Shown here: positions 26,391-33,227 of the stretch, piece after piece
Numbering within the stretch: the first letter of the stretch is position 1
Layout of the letters: each line of letters begins with the position of its first letter
Assembly: GCA_964396375.1 (NCBI GenBank)
Contig: CAYNEY010000023.1
Location: 20,953-84,952, forward strand
DNA: 64,000 nucleotides
Source: FEN-1139 sp964396375
GTDB taxonomy: Bacteria; Myxococcota_A; Polyangia; Polyangiales; Polyangiaceae
Reading direction: 5' to 3'
Notes under the pieces: model-generated
The model's input: only the letters and a program-made list of their open reading frames with translations
The model's database searches: none
What the model was told of the DNA's origin: nothing
Made by a program: the position numbers and the translations under genes

Positions 26391-26413
26391 AGCGCCGAGC
26401 GCACGCTGGCGCT
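26391..26413 (-). promoter_or_regulatory. Hairpin in the fucU-fucI gap
   Basis: AGCGCC (26391-26396) and GGCGCT (26408-26413) flank a second inverted pair, AGCG/CGCT, giving a near-continuous 10-bp stem with a single bulge and 2-nt loop. No T-run follows on either strand, so attenuation, processing or mRNA stabilisation between fucU and fucI is more likely than termination. Confidence 0.45.
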
Positions 26414-26438
26414 TTCGGCACGTGGAGGTGACGGAACG

Positions 26439-26834
26439 CTAGCCCGAGATGAGCACGATGTTGGCGTACGGAACCGTGTCCCCCGTCCGCACCAGGCCGA
26501 CTGCGGAGGGAACCCGGCGCTTCAGGGCGAGGTGGGGCTCGAAGCCGATGCGCAGCTGCGAGGACCCGATCGCCTCGAGGTGCCGCGCTCGCCGCTCCTC
26601 ATCGTTCATGCGCAAGAACTCTTCAGCCATGAAGGCCTCGGCAACCGTGAAGTTCTGGAGGATCGCTCGCAGCACCTCGGGCACGGTCGGGATATCGTCG
26701 ACCAACGACAGATCGACGGTCTCCAGGCCAGCAAACGAAGGAAAGCCCCGATCGGCGATCACGAGCGCGTTGGTATGCCGCACCCGAGCCAGAAGAGAGA
26801 GGAGCTGCGGGTTGAGGATGCCGGAGCACAACAT
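26439..26834 (-). CDS. fucU: FucU/RbsD-family sugar mutarotase
   Basis: A 131-residue protein of the RbsD/FucU family, which interconverts anomers or pyranose forms of L-fucose or D-ribose. The N-terminal ILNPQLLSLLARVRHTNALV contains the family His (RHTN), followed by IADRGFP with the conserved Asp. The C-terminal VRTGDTVPYANIVLISG carries the Tyr-Ala-Asn substrate-loop motif. Its place between a kinase and L-fucose isomerase favours fucose mutarotase over ribose pyranase. It begins 45 nt after the kinase gene on the same strand. Confidence 0.9.
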   Translation of the reverse strand: MLCSGILNPQLLSLLARVRHTNALVIADRGFPSFAGLETVDLSLVDDIPTVPEVLRAILQNFTVAEAFMAEEFLRMNDEERRARHLEAIGSSQLRIGFEPHLALKRRVPSAVGLVRTGDTVPYANIVLISG

Positions 26835-26879
26835 GAAGGGGACGGTACCGAACTTCCGAGGCAGTACGCAAACGAGAAG

Positions 26880-28370
26880 TCAACGCTGGCGGCGCGCCAC
26901 CAGCTCATCTGCGAGAGGGCTTCGGCGGGGGAGGTACTCGACAGGACGGAAGTGCTCGCGGAGTAATCGGCGTCCGGCTGCATAGGATGGAAGGCTCTGG
27001 ACCGCGACCGCTTGCCCGAGCAGGTTGCCGAGCAGGGTAGTCTCGGCTGGACCGGCATGCACGGGGATCTGGCACATGTCAGCGGTCAGCTGACAGAGCA
27101 GAGCGTTCTTCGAGCCTCCCCCGACCACCCGCAGCACCGACGGACGGTGGCCCGAGACCTCGGTCAGAGCATCCAGCGTGCGTCGGTATTCCACCGCCAA
27201 GCTCTCGAAGATCGCGCGCACCAGTGCGCCGTGGTCGGTGAGTTCTCGTTTTCCGTCATCGTGCACTAGCTTCCGGATGGCCTCGGGCATGTCGCTCGGG
27301 AGACTGAGGCTGGCGTGGTTCGGATCGAAGATCCCCGCCCCGGGCGGCGCAGCCTCAGCCAACGCCACCAACTCGCCGTAGTCGTAGTCGTACCCCTGAG
27401 CTGCAAAGGCCTCCCGACACTTCCGCAGCAGGTGCATCCCCGTGATATTGCGGAGCACCCGGTTTTCTCCCTCCGTGCCTCCCTCGTTGGTGAGCTGGTG
27501 CCGCAACGGAAGCGCGCCAACTGCAGGTCGTGCGGTCACGAGTCCCATCAGCGACCAGGTGCCGGAACTCAAAAAGGCCTGGTCGTCGTCCGCACCCACG
27601 ATCGCGGAGACCGCGGCCGCAGTGTCGTGGCTGGCGGTGTGGGCAAGGAGGGTCCCGAGAAGCCCTGTCTCTCGGACCACGGCATCGCGCAGCTCTCCCC
27701 CCAAGGTGGCGGGAGCCACCACGTCCCGAAGGAAATGGGCTGGTATGCCCAGCTCACCGAGGAGCTCGCGGTCCCAAACTTGGCGACAAGGATCGAAACA
27801 CTGCGTGGTGGTGGCAACGGTGAACTCGTTCTGCTCATTGCCGGACAGGAGGTGACCGAAGAGGCCTGGCATGAGCAGAAGTGTTCGAGCGCGCTCGAGT
27901 AGCTGGGGCTGCTCGGCGTGAAGCGCCGCCAGCTGAAAGAGTGTGTTTATCTCGAGCGGAGCGTTTCCAGTACGGCAGAAGAGCTCGCCGGCTGCGAGCC
28001 GTGCCGACACCCGCTCCACCCACCCACGGGTGCGTGGATGCCGGTAGTGACTGGGCGGTGCCAGCAGCTGACCGCCCCCGTCAAGCAGGCCAAAATCGAC
28101 GCCCCAAGTATCGACGGCGACACTGCGAATCGGGACACCGAGCTGGGCGGCCCCAGCCAGGCCCACCCGAATCTCGCCCCACAGGCGCTCCATGTCCCAG
28201 ACTGGGCCAGTCGGGTGCTCGAGCGGGAGATTCGTGAATCGCGCAACCTCGATCAGAGTGGCACCAACCTCGTCGAGGGCACCGAGCGTGACCCGCCCAC
28301 TCTCCGCGCCGAGATCGACCGCGACGAACCAGGCCCGCCCCGGATCGAGACTCACAGCCGGTTCCGTCAC
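26880..28370 (-). CDS. Rhamnulokinase-like FGGY-family sugar kinase
   Basis: A 496-residue carbohydrate kinase of the FGGY family, closer in motifs to RhaB than to FucK. It opens with VAVDLGAESGRVTLG (first phosphate loop), followed by VDTWGVDFGLLD, GCGTW-type SSGTWSLMGL and the late adenosine-binding LRVVGGGSKNALLCQLTAD. It would phosphorylate L-rhamnulose or, given the fucI neighbour, L-fuculose. The start overlaps the stop of the aldolase gene by 4 nt (ATGA), showing tight operon coupling. Confidence 0.88.
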   Translation of the reverse strand: MTEPAVSLDPGRAWFVAVDLGAESGRVTLGALDEVGATLIEVARFTNLPLEHPTGPVWDMERLWGEIRVGLAGAAQLGVPIRSVAVDTWGVDFGLLDGGGQLLAPPSHYRHPRTRGWVERVSARLAAGELFCRTGNAPLEINTLFQLAALHAEQPQLLERARTLLLMPGLFGHLLSGNEQNEFTVATTTQCFDPCRQVWDRELLGELGIPAHFLRDVVAPATLGGELRDAVVRETGLLGTLLAHTASHDTAAAVSAIVGADDDQAFLSSGTWSLMGLVTARPAVGALPLRHQLTNEGGTEGENRVLRNITGMHLLRKCREAFAAQGYDYDYGELVALAEAAPPGAGIFDPNHASLSLPSDMPEAIRKLVHDDGKRELTDHGALVRAIFESLAVEYRRTLDALTEVSGHRPSVLRVVGGGSKNALLCQLTADMCQIPVHAGPAETTLLGNLLGQAVAVQSLPSYAAGRRLLREHFRPVEYLPRRSPLADELVARRQR

Positions 28371-29191
28371 AGGATCCTCTGGGGCACCTTCCAGACCTCA
28401 CAGATCGTTTGGAGCTGCTCGCGAGAGAGGCCAGGAACCTTCTCACCGGTCAGAAGGTCCATGTACTCGTAGTTGGCGGCGGTCTCGATGTACTCGATGA
28501 GATCGACCGCATGCATGATAGACTGGTCGGAGCGTGCCATGAGGCCATGCTTCGCCCACACCACCAGTCGATGACGGCGCAGGGAATCTAGGGTCATCGC
28601 CATCAACTCGTCGGAACCTGGGACCGCAAAGGGAACCAGCCCAATCCCTTCGGGGAGGCAGACGATGGTCTCGGGCTGCCAGCGAAAGAGTTGGCGAATC
28701 AGCGCCTCTTCGGTGGCGTATTTCGGGTGATGGCTGAGGAAGGTGATGCGCCGGGGTTGCGCGTGCACCACCGCGTGCAACCGCGCCCCCCCTCTGACCA
28801 CTGCGTCACGATGCACCCCCAAATGGGAATTGAACTCGCTGGTGGGGCGCACGAACCTGCGCCGCGGCGAGGACAAGACTTGGGCATGGATGCCATCCGA
28901 CGCCACACAGAGGAGCGCGAGGTTGGCTTCGGGATCCGCCGCAACATCACGCAAACGACACCCAGAGCCGGTCACCAGGAATGCCCCGTTGGCCAGTTCA
29001 GGCACTGGCAGAGGAAGTGGCACCGACTCCGCGAGCGAGAACCGCTCCGTGCTGCCGGCCAGCGAGGCTGTGAACAGGCTGAGGTTCCCGGCACCGCCTT
29101 CGCAAGCGTCGAGCTCGGAGAGCCGCCTGCCGGCTGCACCGAGCGACGTGATGAGAGAATCGAGGTCAGGGAGTACTGTCGGTAAGGTCAT
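28367..29191 (-). CDS. Class II deoxyketose-1-phosphate aldolase, RhaD-like
   Basis: A 274-residue zinc aldolase that would cleave L-rhamnulose- or L-fuculose-1-phosphate into dihydroxyacetone phosphate and L-lactaldehyde. It is as long as RhaD (274 in E. coli) and longer than FucA (about 215). It contains GGAGNLSLFTAS, FLVTGSGCRLRDVA, the zinc-site region LHAVVHAQPRRITFLSHH, and VVWAKHGLMARS with the second zinc His. The ATG at 29191 starts the natural N-terminus MTLPTVLPDLDSLI. It is the first gene of the operon leading to the kinase, fucU and fucI, and begins 32 nt after the methyltransferase gene. Confidence 0.87.
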   Translation of the reverse strand: MTLPTVLPDLDSLITSLGAAGRRLSELDACEGGAGNLSLFTASLAGSTERFSLAESVPLPLPVPELANGAFLVTGSGCRLRDVAADPEANLALLCVASDGIHAQVLSSPRRRFVRPTSEFNSHLGVHRDAVVRGGARLHAVVHAQPRRITFLSHHPKYATEEALIRQLFRWQPETIVCLPEGIGLVPFAVPGSDELMAMTLDSLRRHRLVVWAKHGLMARSDQSIMHAVDLIEYIETAANYEYMDLLTGEKVPGLSREQLQTICEVWKVPQRIL

Positions 29192-29222
29192 GATGGTCAA
29201 CCGTATGCCGCGGGCGCATGGC

Positions 29223-30047
29223 TCATCGCCCAAGCGGTGCCAGATAGTCGCACACGGCGACCCAAGCATCGAGGACGTACAACGGCTGAAACGCGTCCCC
29301 GATGGAAAGATAGGGTAATCGGGTCCAACGGACCAGCGTGAGCCCACGCGGCAGAAGCACCCTTCCGACCAGACGCTCTACCCCCCGCTCGAAGCTGCGC
29401 GAGGCGATGGGCAGGGTGCGCGGCGGCACAACCGCTCGTCCACGCCGGTAGATGCAGGGCTGATAGGGGAGCGGCAACGCGATCAGGAGCCGACCACCGA
29501 GCTTGAGCTCCCGAAGGGCGGCCTCGAGCAACCTCTCAGGCTCCTTGGTCCGATCGAGAACATTGAGCAGCGCCACCACGTCGAAGGGCCCGAGTCCCGT
29601 CGGCGATTCGGCGAGATCCAGAGCGTGACACTGGTAGCCGTGCTCGCGGAGGCGGCGACACATGGGCTTCGAGCACTCGGTCACCACCACGCGTTCGAAA
29701 TGGGGACGCAACTTGCCCGTCACGTCACCACTGCCCGCCCCTACGTCGAGCAGTGTGCCGCGCCCGGTCAGCTCGAGCAGCCGCCCGATCTGCCGAGTGC
29801 CGAACAGAAACATGCCATGAGTACCGAGCCATCCGGCCACGTCGAACTCGGAGCGAAAACTCGATAGCAGCCGGTGCAGCCGGCTACGCCCCCACCCGGA
29901 ACGCAGGCTGGCCTCCCCAAGGAAGGTGAGGGTCTCGGCGTCGCATTCACCGGGGATGAAACACTGAACCAACTCGGGCGAGAGACGCGAGACATCGATC
30001 TTGGTCCGGTCCCTGAGCTCCTCGAGCAGATCTGTGAGCCTGTCCAC
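29223..30047 (-). CDS. METTL9/DREV-like SAM-dependent methyltransferase
   Basis: A 274-residue class I methyltransferase. The SAM site is LLDVGAGSGDVTG at residues 99-111, with an acidic strand-2 end in VVVTECS. The sequence matches, segment by segment, what I remember of eukaryotic METTL9/DREV: HGMFLFGT before the SAM motif, LNVLDR (161-166; LNLLDR in the animal protein), LIALPLPYQP (LVFPFHPY-like) and the C-terminal TRLPYLSIGD...YVLD (TRLPYLCEGD...YVLDD). METTL9 methylates histidine N1 in His-x-His motifs, so protein-histidine methylation is the best guess; the substrate here is unknown. The start is GTG. It lies between a Cys-rich lipoprotein and the deoxysugar operon, on the same strand. 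Confidence 0.8.
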   Translation of the reverse strand: MDRLTDLLEELRDRTKIDVSRLSPELVQCFIPGECDAETLTFLGEASLRSGWGRSRLHRLLSSFRSEFDVAGWLGTHGMFLFGTRQIGRLLELTGRGTLLDVGAGSGDVTGKLRPHFERVVVTECSKPMCRRLREHGYQCHALDLAESPTGLGPFDVVALLNVLDRTKEPERLLEAALRELKLGGRLLIALPLPYQPCIYRRGRAVVPPRTLPIASRSFERGVERLVGRVLLPRGLTLVRWTRLPYLSIGDAFQPLYVLDAWVAVCDYLAPLGR

Positions 30048-30080
30048 GAGCGGGCAGGCTAAGTCCTGAATCGCGCTCGG

Positions 30081-30413
30081 TCAATCCGCGGTGCATCCCA
30101 TGCAGTCTTGCCCCTCGAGACAGACCAGGATCCCTGGCTTGCTCGGGGACCAGGTCAGCTGTTCACCGAGGCTACCCTTCCCCGTTCCGTCCTCGAACAA
30201 GAGCAGGGAGCCCAAACGGCAGCCCTCCTCTTCACGCTCACAGCCGATGTGAACCGACACCTCGTCGATACTACACCGACACCCTTCGACGCAGAGCCGA
30301 CCGAGAGGGTCGTCACCGGCGGCGTGCTCCGCGCAGCCCAGATGAGCCAGCATGAGTAGGAATAGAAGGGAGGCGGGTGCGTGGGAACGTAAGGGAGGCA
30401 GAGGACAGGTCAT
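30081..30413 (-). CDS. Small cysteine-rich lipoprotein
   Basis: A 110-residue predicted lipoprotein with a signal peptide and lipobox (AHLGC). The mature part has eight further cysteines in clusters CVEGCRC, IGC, EGC and VCLEGQDCMGC, an even number that could form four disulfides in the periplasm. No known family is recognised. An ATG six codons further upstream is possible. It lies 85 nt downstream of hoxH and 33 nt upstream of the METTL9-like gene on the same strand, so it may belong to either transcript. Confidence 0.65.
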   Translation of the reverse strand: MTCPLPPLRSHAPASLLFLLMLAHLGCAEHAAGDDPLGRLCVEGCRCSIDEVSVHIGCEREEEGCRLGSLLLFEDGTGKGSLGEQLTWSPSKPGILVCLEGQDCMGCTAD

Positions 30414-30462
30414 GAACGGTACGTCGGCCACCGCTCTGTCGAGTTGCGTGCCTAACCCCGTG

Positions 30463-30481
30463 CCACGAACACTCCTCGTGG
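30463..30481 (-). terminator. Hairpin after hoxH
   Basis: CCACGA (30463-30468) pairs with TCGTGG (30476-30481) across a 7-nt loop, 18 nt beyond the hoxH stop. No T-run follows, so termination would be partial at best; it may mark the 3' end of the hox mRNA. Confidence 0.4.
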
Positions 30482-30498
30482 GGACCGCCTCGCTCGGC

Positions 30499-31926
30499 TC
30501 AGGAGCTGGTCTGGGTCAGCTTCTCGGAGCCGTCCGCTTCGCGGATCACCAACCGCACCATGGGTCGGCCATCGGAGTGTGTCGAGCAGCTCAGACACGG
30601 GTCGTAGGCGCGGATCACCGCCGAGACGCGGTTCAGAATCCCTTCGGTGACCTTTCCGGACCGAATGAAGTGCTTGGCCACCTGCTTTACTCCGTAGTTC
30701 ATCGCGAGGTTGTTGTGCCCAGTGGCCACGATCAGGTTCGCGAAGGTCATCGCACCCGTCTGTTCCACCCGGTATTCATGGATCAGAACGCCACGAGGGG
30801 CCTCCACGATCCCCACGCCCAGCTCGGTGTTCACACCCGCGGTCGCACGCACCCGGCCCGAGGCAAGCTCGGGATCCAGGAGCAGCTCTCCCATTTTCTC
30901 CAGGCACCAGGTGATCTCGATCAGGCGCGCCCAGTGATTGAAGAACGCGCTCTGAGGCGCGGGCCCGAGGCGCTGCCGGAACTCGCAGAGCTCGGCATCA
31001 GCGGCCTCGGTTCCACAACGCTCCGCCACGTGCAACCGGGCGAGCGGACCCACCCGGTAGATCCCCTCGGGGAAACCGCCCGGCTTGAAGAAGGGAGCCT
31101 TGAGATAGGAGTGAGGGAGCACGCCCTCGCCGATCACGTCGGCGTAACGTCGCGGATCGGTGACGTCTACCACCAAGCGACGCTCTGCGTCCCGGAAGCG
31201 CAGGATTCCGTCAAAGATCTCCGCGTTGCCAGCCGCGTCGACCAGACCAGCCATCATGGTCGGCAGGTTGGAGAAGCTCTCGATCTCAGCCGAGAACTTG
31301 TCGGCGATTTTCTTCATCAACGAAAGCGCGCGGCGAGAGATCGCTTGCGCGACCGGTAGCTCCGCCAGCATCGCGTCCCGATCGGCAGACTCGAGCGGCT
31401 TGTTCACTCCGCCCGGCACCGTCCACGCGGGATGGATGCGTTTGCCTGCCAAACGCGCGATCGCATCCTGTCCGAAGCGCCGGAGCGCGATACCGTCGCG
31501 CGCCACATCGGGGTACCGCTCGGCGAGGCCAAAGACGTTGCGCTCGCTCTGTTCCGAGTCCATTCCGAGCAAGAGATCGGGAGCGGAGAGGTGAAAGAAG
31601 CTGAGCGCGTGCGACTGAACGAACTGGGCGTAGTGCAGCAATCGACGGAGCTTGGTGGCTGCCTCGGGCACCTCGACCGCCATGATCATGTCGCAAGCCT
31701 TGACCGAAGCCAAGAGGTGACTGACCGGACAGATGCCGCAGATCCGTGCCGTGATCGCCGGCATCTCGTAGTACGGGCGCCCCACGGTGAAGCGCTCGAA
31801 GCCACGTAGCTGAGTGACATGCAAGCGTGCATCGCTGACCTCACCCTGATCATCGAGGTCGATGGTGATCTGGGCATGGCCTTCGATGCGGCTGACGTGG
31901 GGGATGACGAGTCTCTGGGCCATCAT
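30499..31926 (-). CDS. hoxH: Bidirectional [NiFe]-hydrogenase large subunit HoxH
   Basis: A 475-residue catalytic subunit holding the Ni-Fe(CN)2CO centre of a group 3 cytoplasmic hydrogenase (H2 to 2H+ + 2e-). The N-terminal ligand motif is RICGICPVSH and the C-terminal one DPCLSCSTH, supplying the four metal cysteines. A 25-residue extension follows the last His, the peptide removed by the maturation protease; the candidate protease gene is at 23996. Other family marks are PHVSRIEGHAQITIDLD and GMDSEQSERNVFGL. It is the last gene of the hoxEFUYH operon, 25 nt after hoxY. Confidence 0.97.
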   Translation of the reverse strand: MMAQRLVIPHVSRIEGHAQITIDLDDQGEVSDARLHVTQLRGFERFTVGRPYYEMPAITARICGICPVSHLLASVKACDMIMAVEVPEAATKLRRLLHYAQFVQSHALSFFHLSAPDLLLGMDSEQSERNVFGLAERYPDVARDGIALRRFGQDAIARLAGKRIHPAWTVPGGVNKPLESADRDAMLAELPVAQAISRRALSLMKKIADKFSAEIESFSNLPTMMAGLVDAAGNAEIFDGILRFRDAERRLVVDVTDPRRYADVIGEGVLPHSYLKAPFFKPGGFPEGIYRVGPLARLHVAERCGTEAADAELCEFRQRLGPAPQSAFFNHWARLIEITWCLEKMGELLLDPELASGRVRATAGVNTELGVGIVEAPRGVLIHEYRVEQTGAMTFANLIVATGHNNLAMNYGVKQVAKHFIRSGKVTEGILNRVSAVIRAYDPCLSCSTHSDGRPMVRLVIREADGSEKLTQTSS

Positions 31927-31951
31927 TGTCCTCTTTCTCGGGCCTTCGGCT

Positions 31952-32506
31952 TCAGCCGAACTTCAAAAACCCGCTCAGATCAGGCTTCTTGCCGTCGAGC
32001 AGCTGCGTGATGGCCTGGGCGATCGCCGCGGCCGAAGGGGGGCATCCAGGCACGTGCACGTCCACCTCGATCACCTGGTGGAGGGGCAGCGCCCGGGGCA
32101 GAAGCGCCGGGATCCCCTCGCTCGGGGCACCAGCGCAGGCGTCCGCGCGCCTCACATACACCTCATGCAACAGCTCCCTCACTGGAATCACGTTGCGCAT
32201 GCTGGGCACGTTGGAGGTGACCGCACAGTCGCCGAGCGCCACCACCACCCGTGAGCGGCTCCGGAGGTTTTGAGCGAGGTGCAGATCGTCTTGGTTGGCA
32301 ACCGCGCCCTCCACCAGCGTCACGTCCACGTTCTCGGGAAACTCTTGGGCGTCGACCAGAGGTCCGTAGACCACGGTGAGACGCGGCGCGAGCGCGAGCA
32401 GCACCTCGTCGATGTCGAGCAAAGACATGTGGCACCCCGAGCAGCCATCCAGCCACACGGTGGCGAGTCGAACACGGGGACGAGGCGCTGGGACGACCGA
32501 GGTCAC
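31952..32506 (-). CDS. hoxY: Hydrogenase small subunit HoxY
   Basis: A 184-residue small subunit carrying the proximal [4Fe-4S] cluster that links the NiFe site to the diaphorase. The four expected cysteines are in LDGCSGCHMSLL (two), LGDCAVTSNVPSMRN and HVPGCPPSAAAI. No twin-arginine signal is present, consistent with the cytoplasmic bidirectional type. The start is GTG at 32506, inside a GTGA overlap with the hoxU stop, so the two are translationally coupled. A longer reading from 32620 would lie within hoxU and adds unrelated sequence. Confidence 0.95.
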   Translation of the reverse strand: MTSVVPAPRPRVRLATVWLDGCSGCHMSLLDIDEVLLALAPRLTVVYGPLVDAQEFPENVDVTLVEGAVANQDDLHLAQNLRSRSRVVVALGDCAVTSNVPSMRNVIPVRELLHEVYVRRADACAGAPSEGIPALLPRALPLHQVIEVDVHVPGCPPSAAAIAQAITQLLDGKKPDLSGFLKFG

Positions 32507-33213
32507 GACGCACTCCTTCGGCTGGCGGCGAGCCGCGCCACCGGTTCTGGGTTCTTCGTCATCTCTCCCGCAGCAAATCCCTTCTCGGCGAGCGCGCCGG
32601 TCGGGCACACCTGCACGCACTTCCCGCAGTTGGTGCAGGATTTGGCCTCACCCCAGGGTCGGTTCATCTCAGCGACGATCCGCGCGCCTGCCCCCCGCCC
32701 CATCACATCCCACACATGCGCACCCTCCACCTCCGCGCACACCCGGACACAGCGCGTGCACAAGATACACCGGTTGTGATCGAGCACGAAGCGTGGGTGT
32801 GAGAGATCGACCGCCCGTTTGGGATACCGGTACTCGAAGCGAACCTGAGCTACGCCGAGCTCGGTCGCGAGAGACTGTAGCTCGCAGTGATTGTTGCTGA
32901 CACAGGTAGCGCACACGTGGTTCCCCTCAGCAAACAGAAGTTCGAGCACCATCTTCCGGTACTCGAGCAGGCGCGGAGAGCGGGTCACCACGCTCATACC
33001 CTCCTGAGCTGGGGTAGTGCACGAGGGGATCAGCCGGTTTACCCCGGCCAACTCCACCACGCACAGCCGACACGCCCCCACCGGCGCGAGCCCCTTCATC
33101 TGGCACAAGCCAGGGATCCGCTTGTTCGCGCGCTGGGCGACTTCGAAGATCGAGAGGCCAGCATCGGCCCTGACCAGTTCACCATCGATTCGGATCGAGA
33201 TCGTTTGCGTCAC
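32503..33213 (-). CDS. hoxU: Diaphorase Fe-S subunit HoxU
   Basis: A 236-residue iron-sulfur protein homologous to the N-terminus of NuoG. It has a plant-type [2Fe-2S] domain (CQMKGLAPVGACRLCVVELA), a His-containing NuoG-type cluster (NHVCATCVSNNHCELQ), and two [4Fe-4S] motifs (NRCILCTRCVRVCAEVEG and KSCTNCGKCVQVCPTG). It wires electrons between HoxF flavin and HoxY. It lies 14 nt after hoxF and overlaps hoxY. Confidence 0.95.
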   Translation of the reverse strand: MTQTISIRIDGELVRADAGLSIFEVAQRANKRIPGLCQMKGLAPVGACRLCVVELAGVNRLIPSCTTPAQEGMSVVTRSPRLLEYRKMVLELLFAEGNHVCATCVSNNHCELQSLATELGVAQVRFEYRYPKRAVDLSHPRFVLDHNRCILCTRCVRVCAEVEGAHVWDVMGRGAGARIVAEMNRPWGEAKSCTNCGKCVQVCPTGALAEKGFAAGEMTKNPEPVARLAASRRSAS

Positions 33214-33227
33214 AGCTTGCCTCCAAC

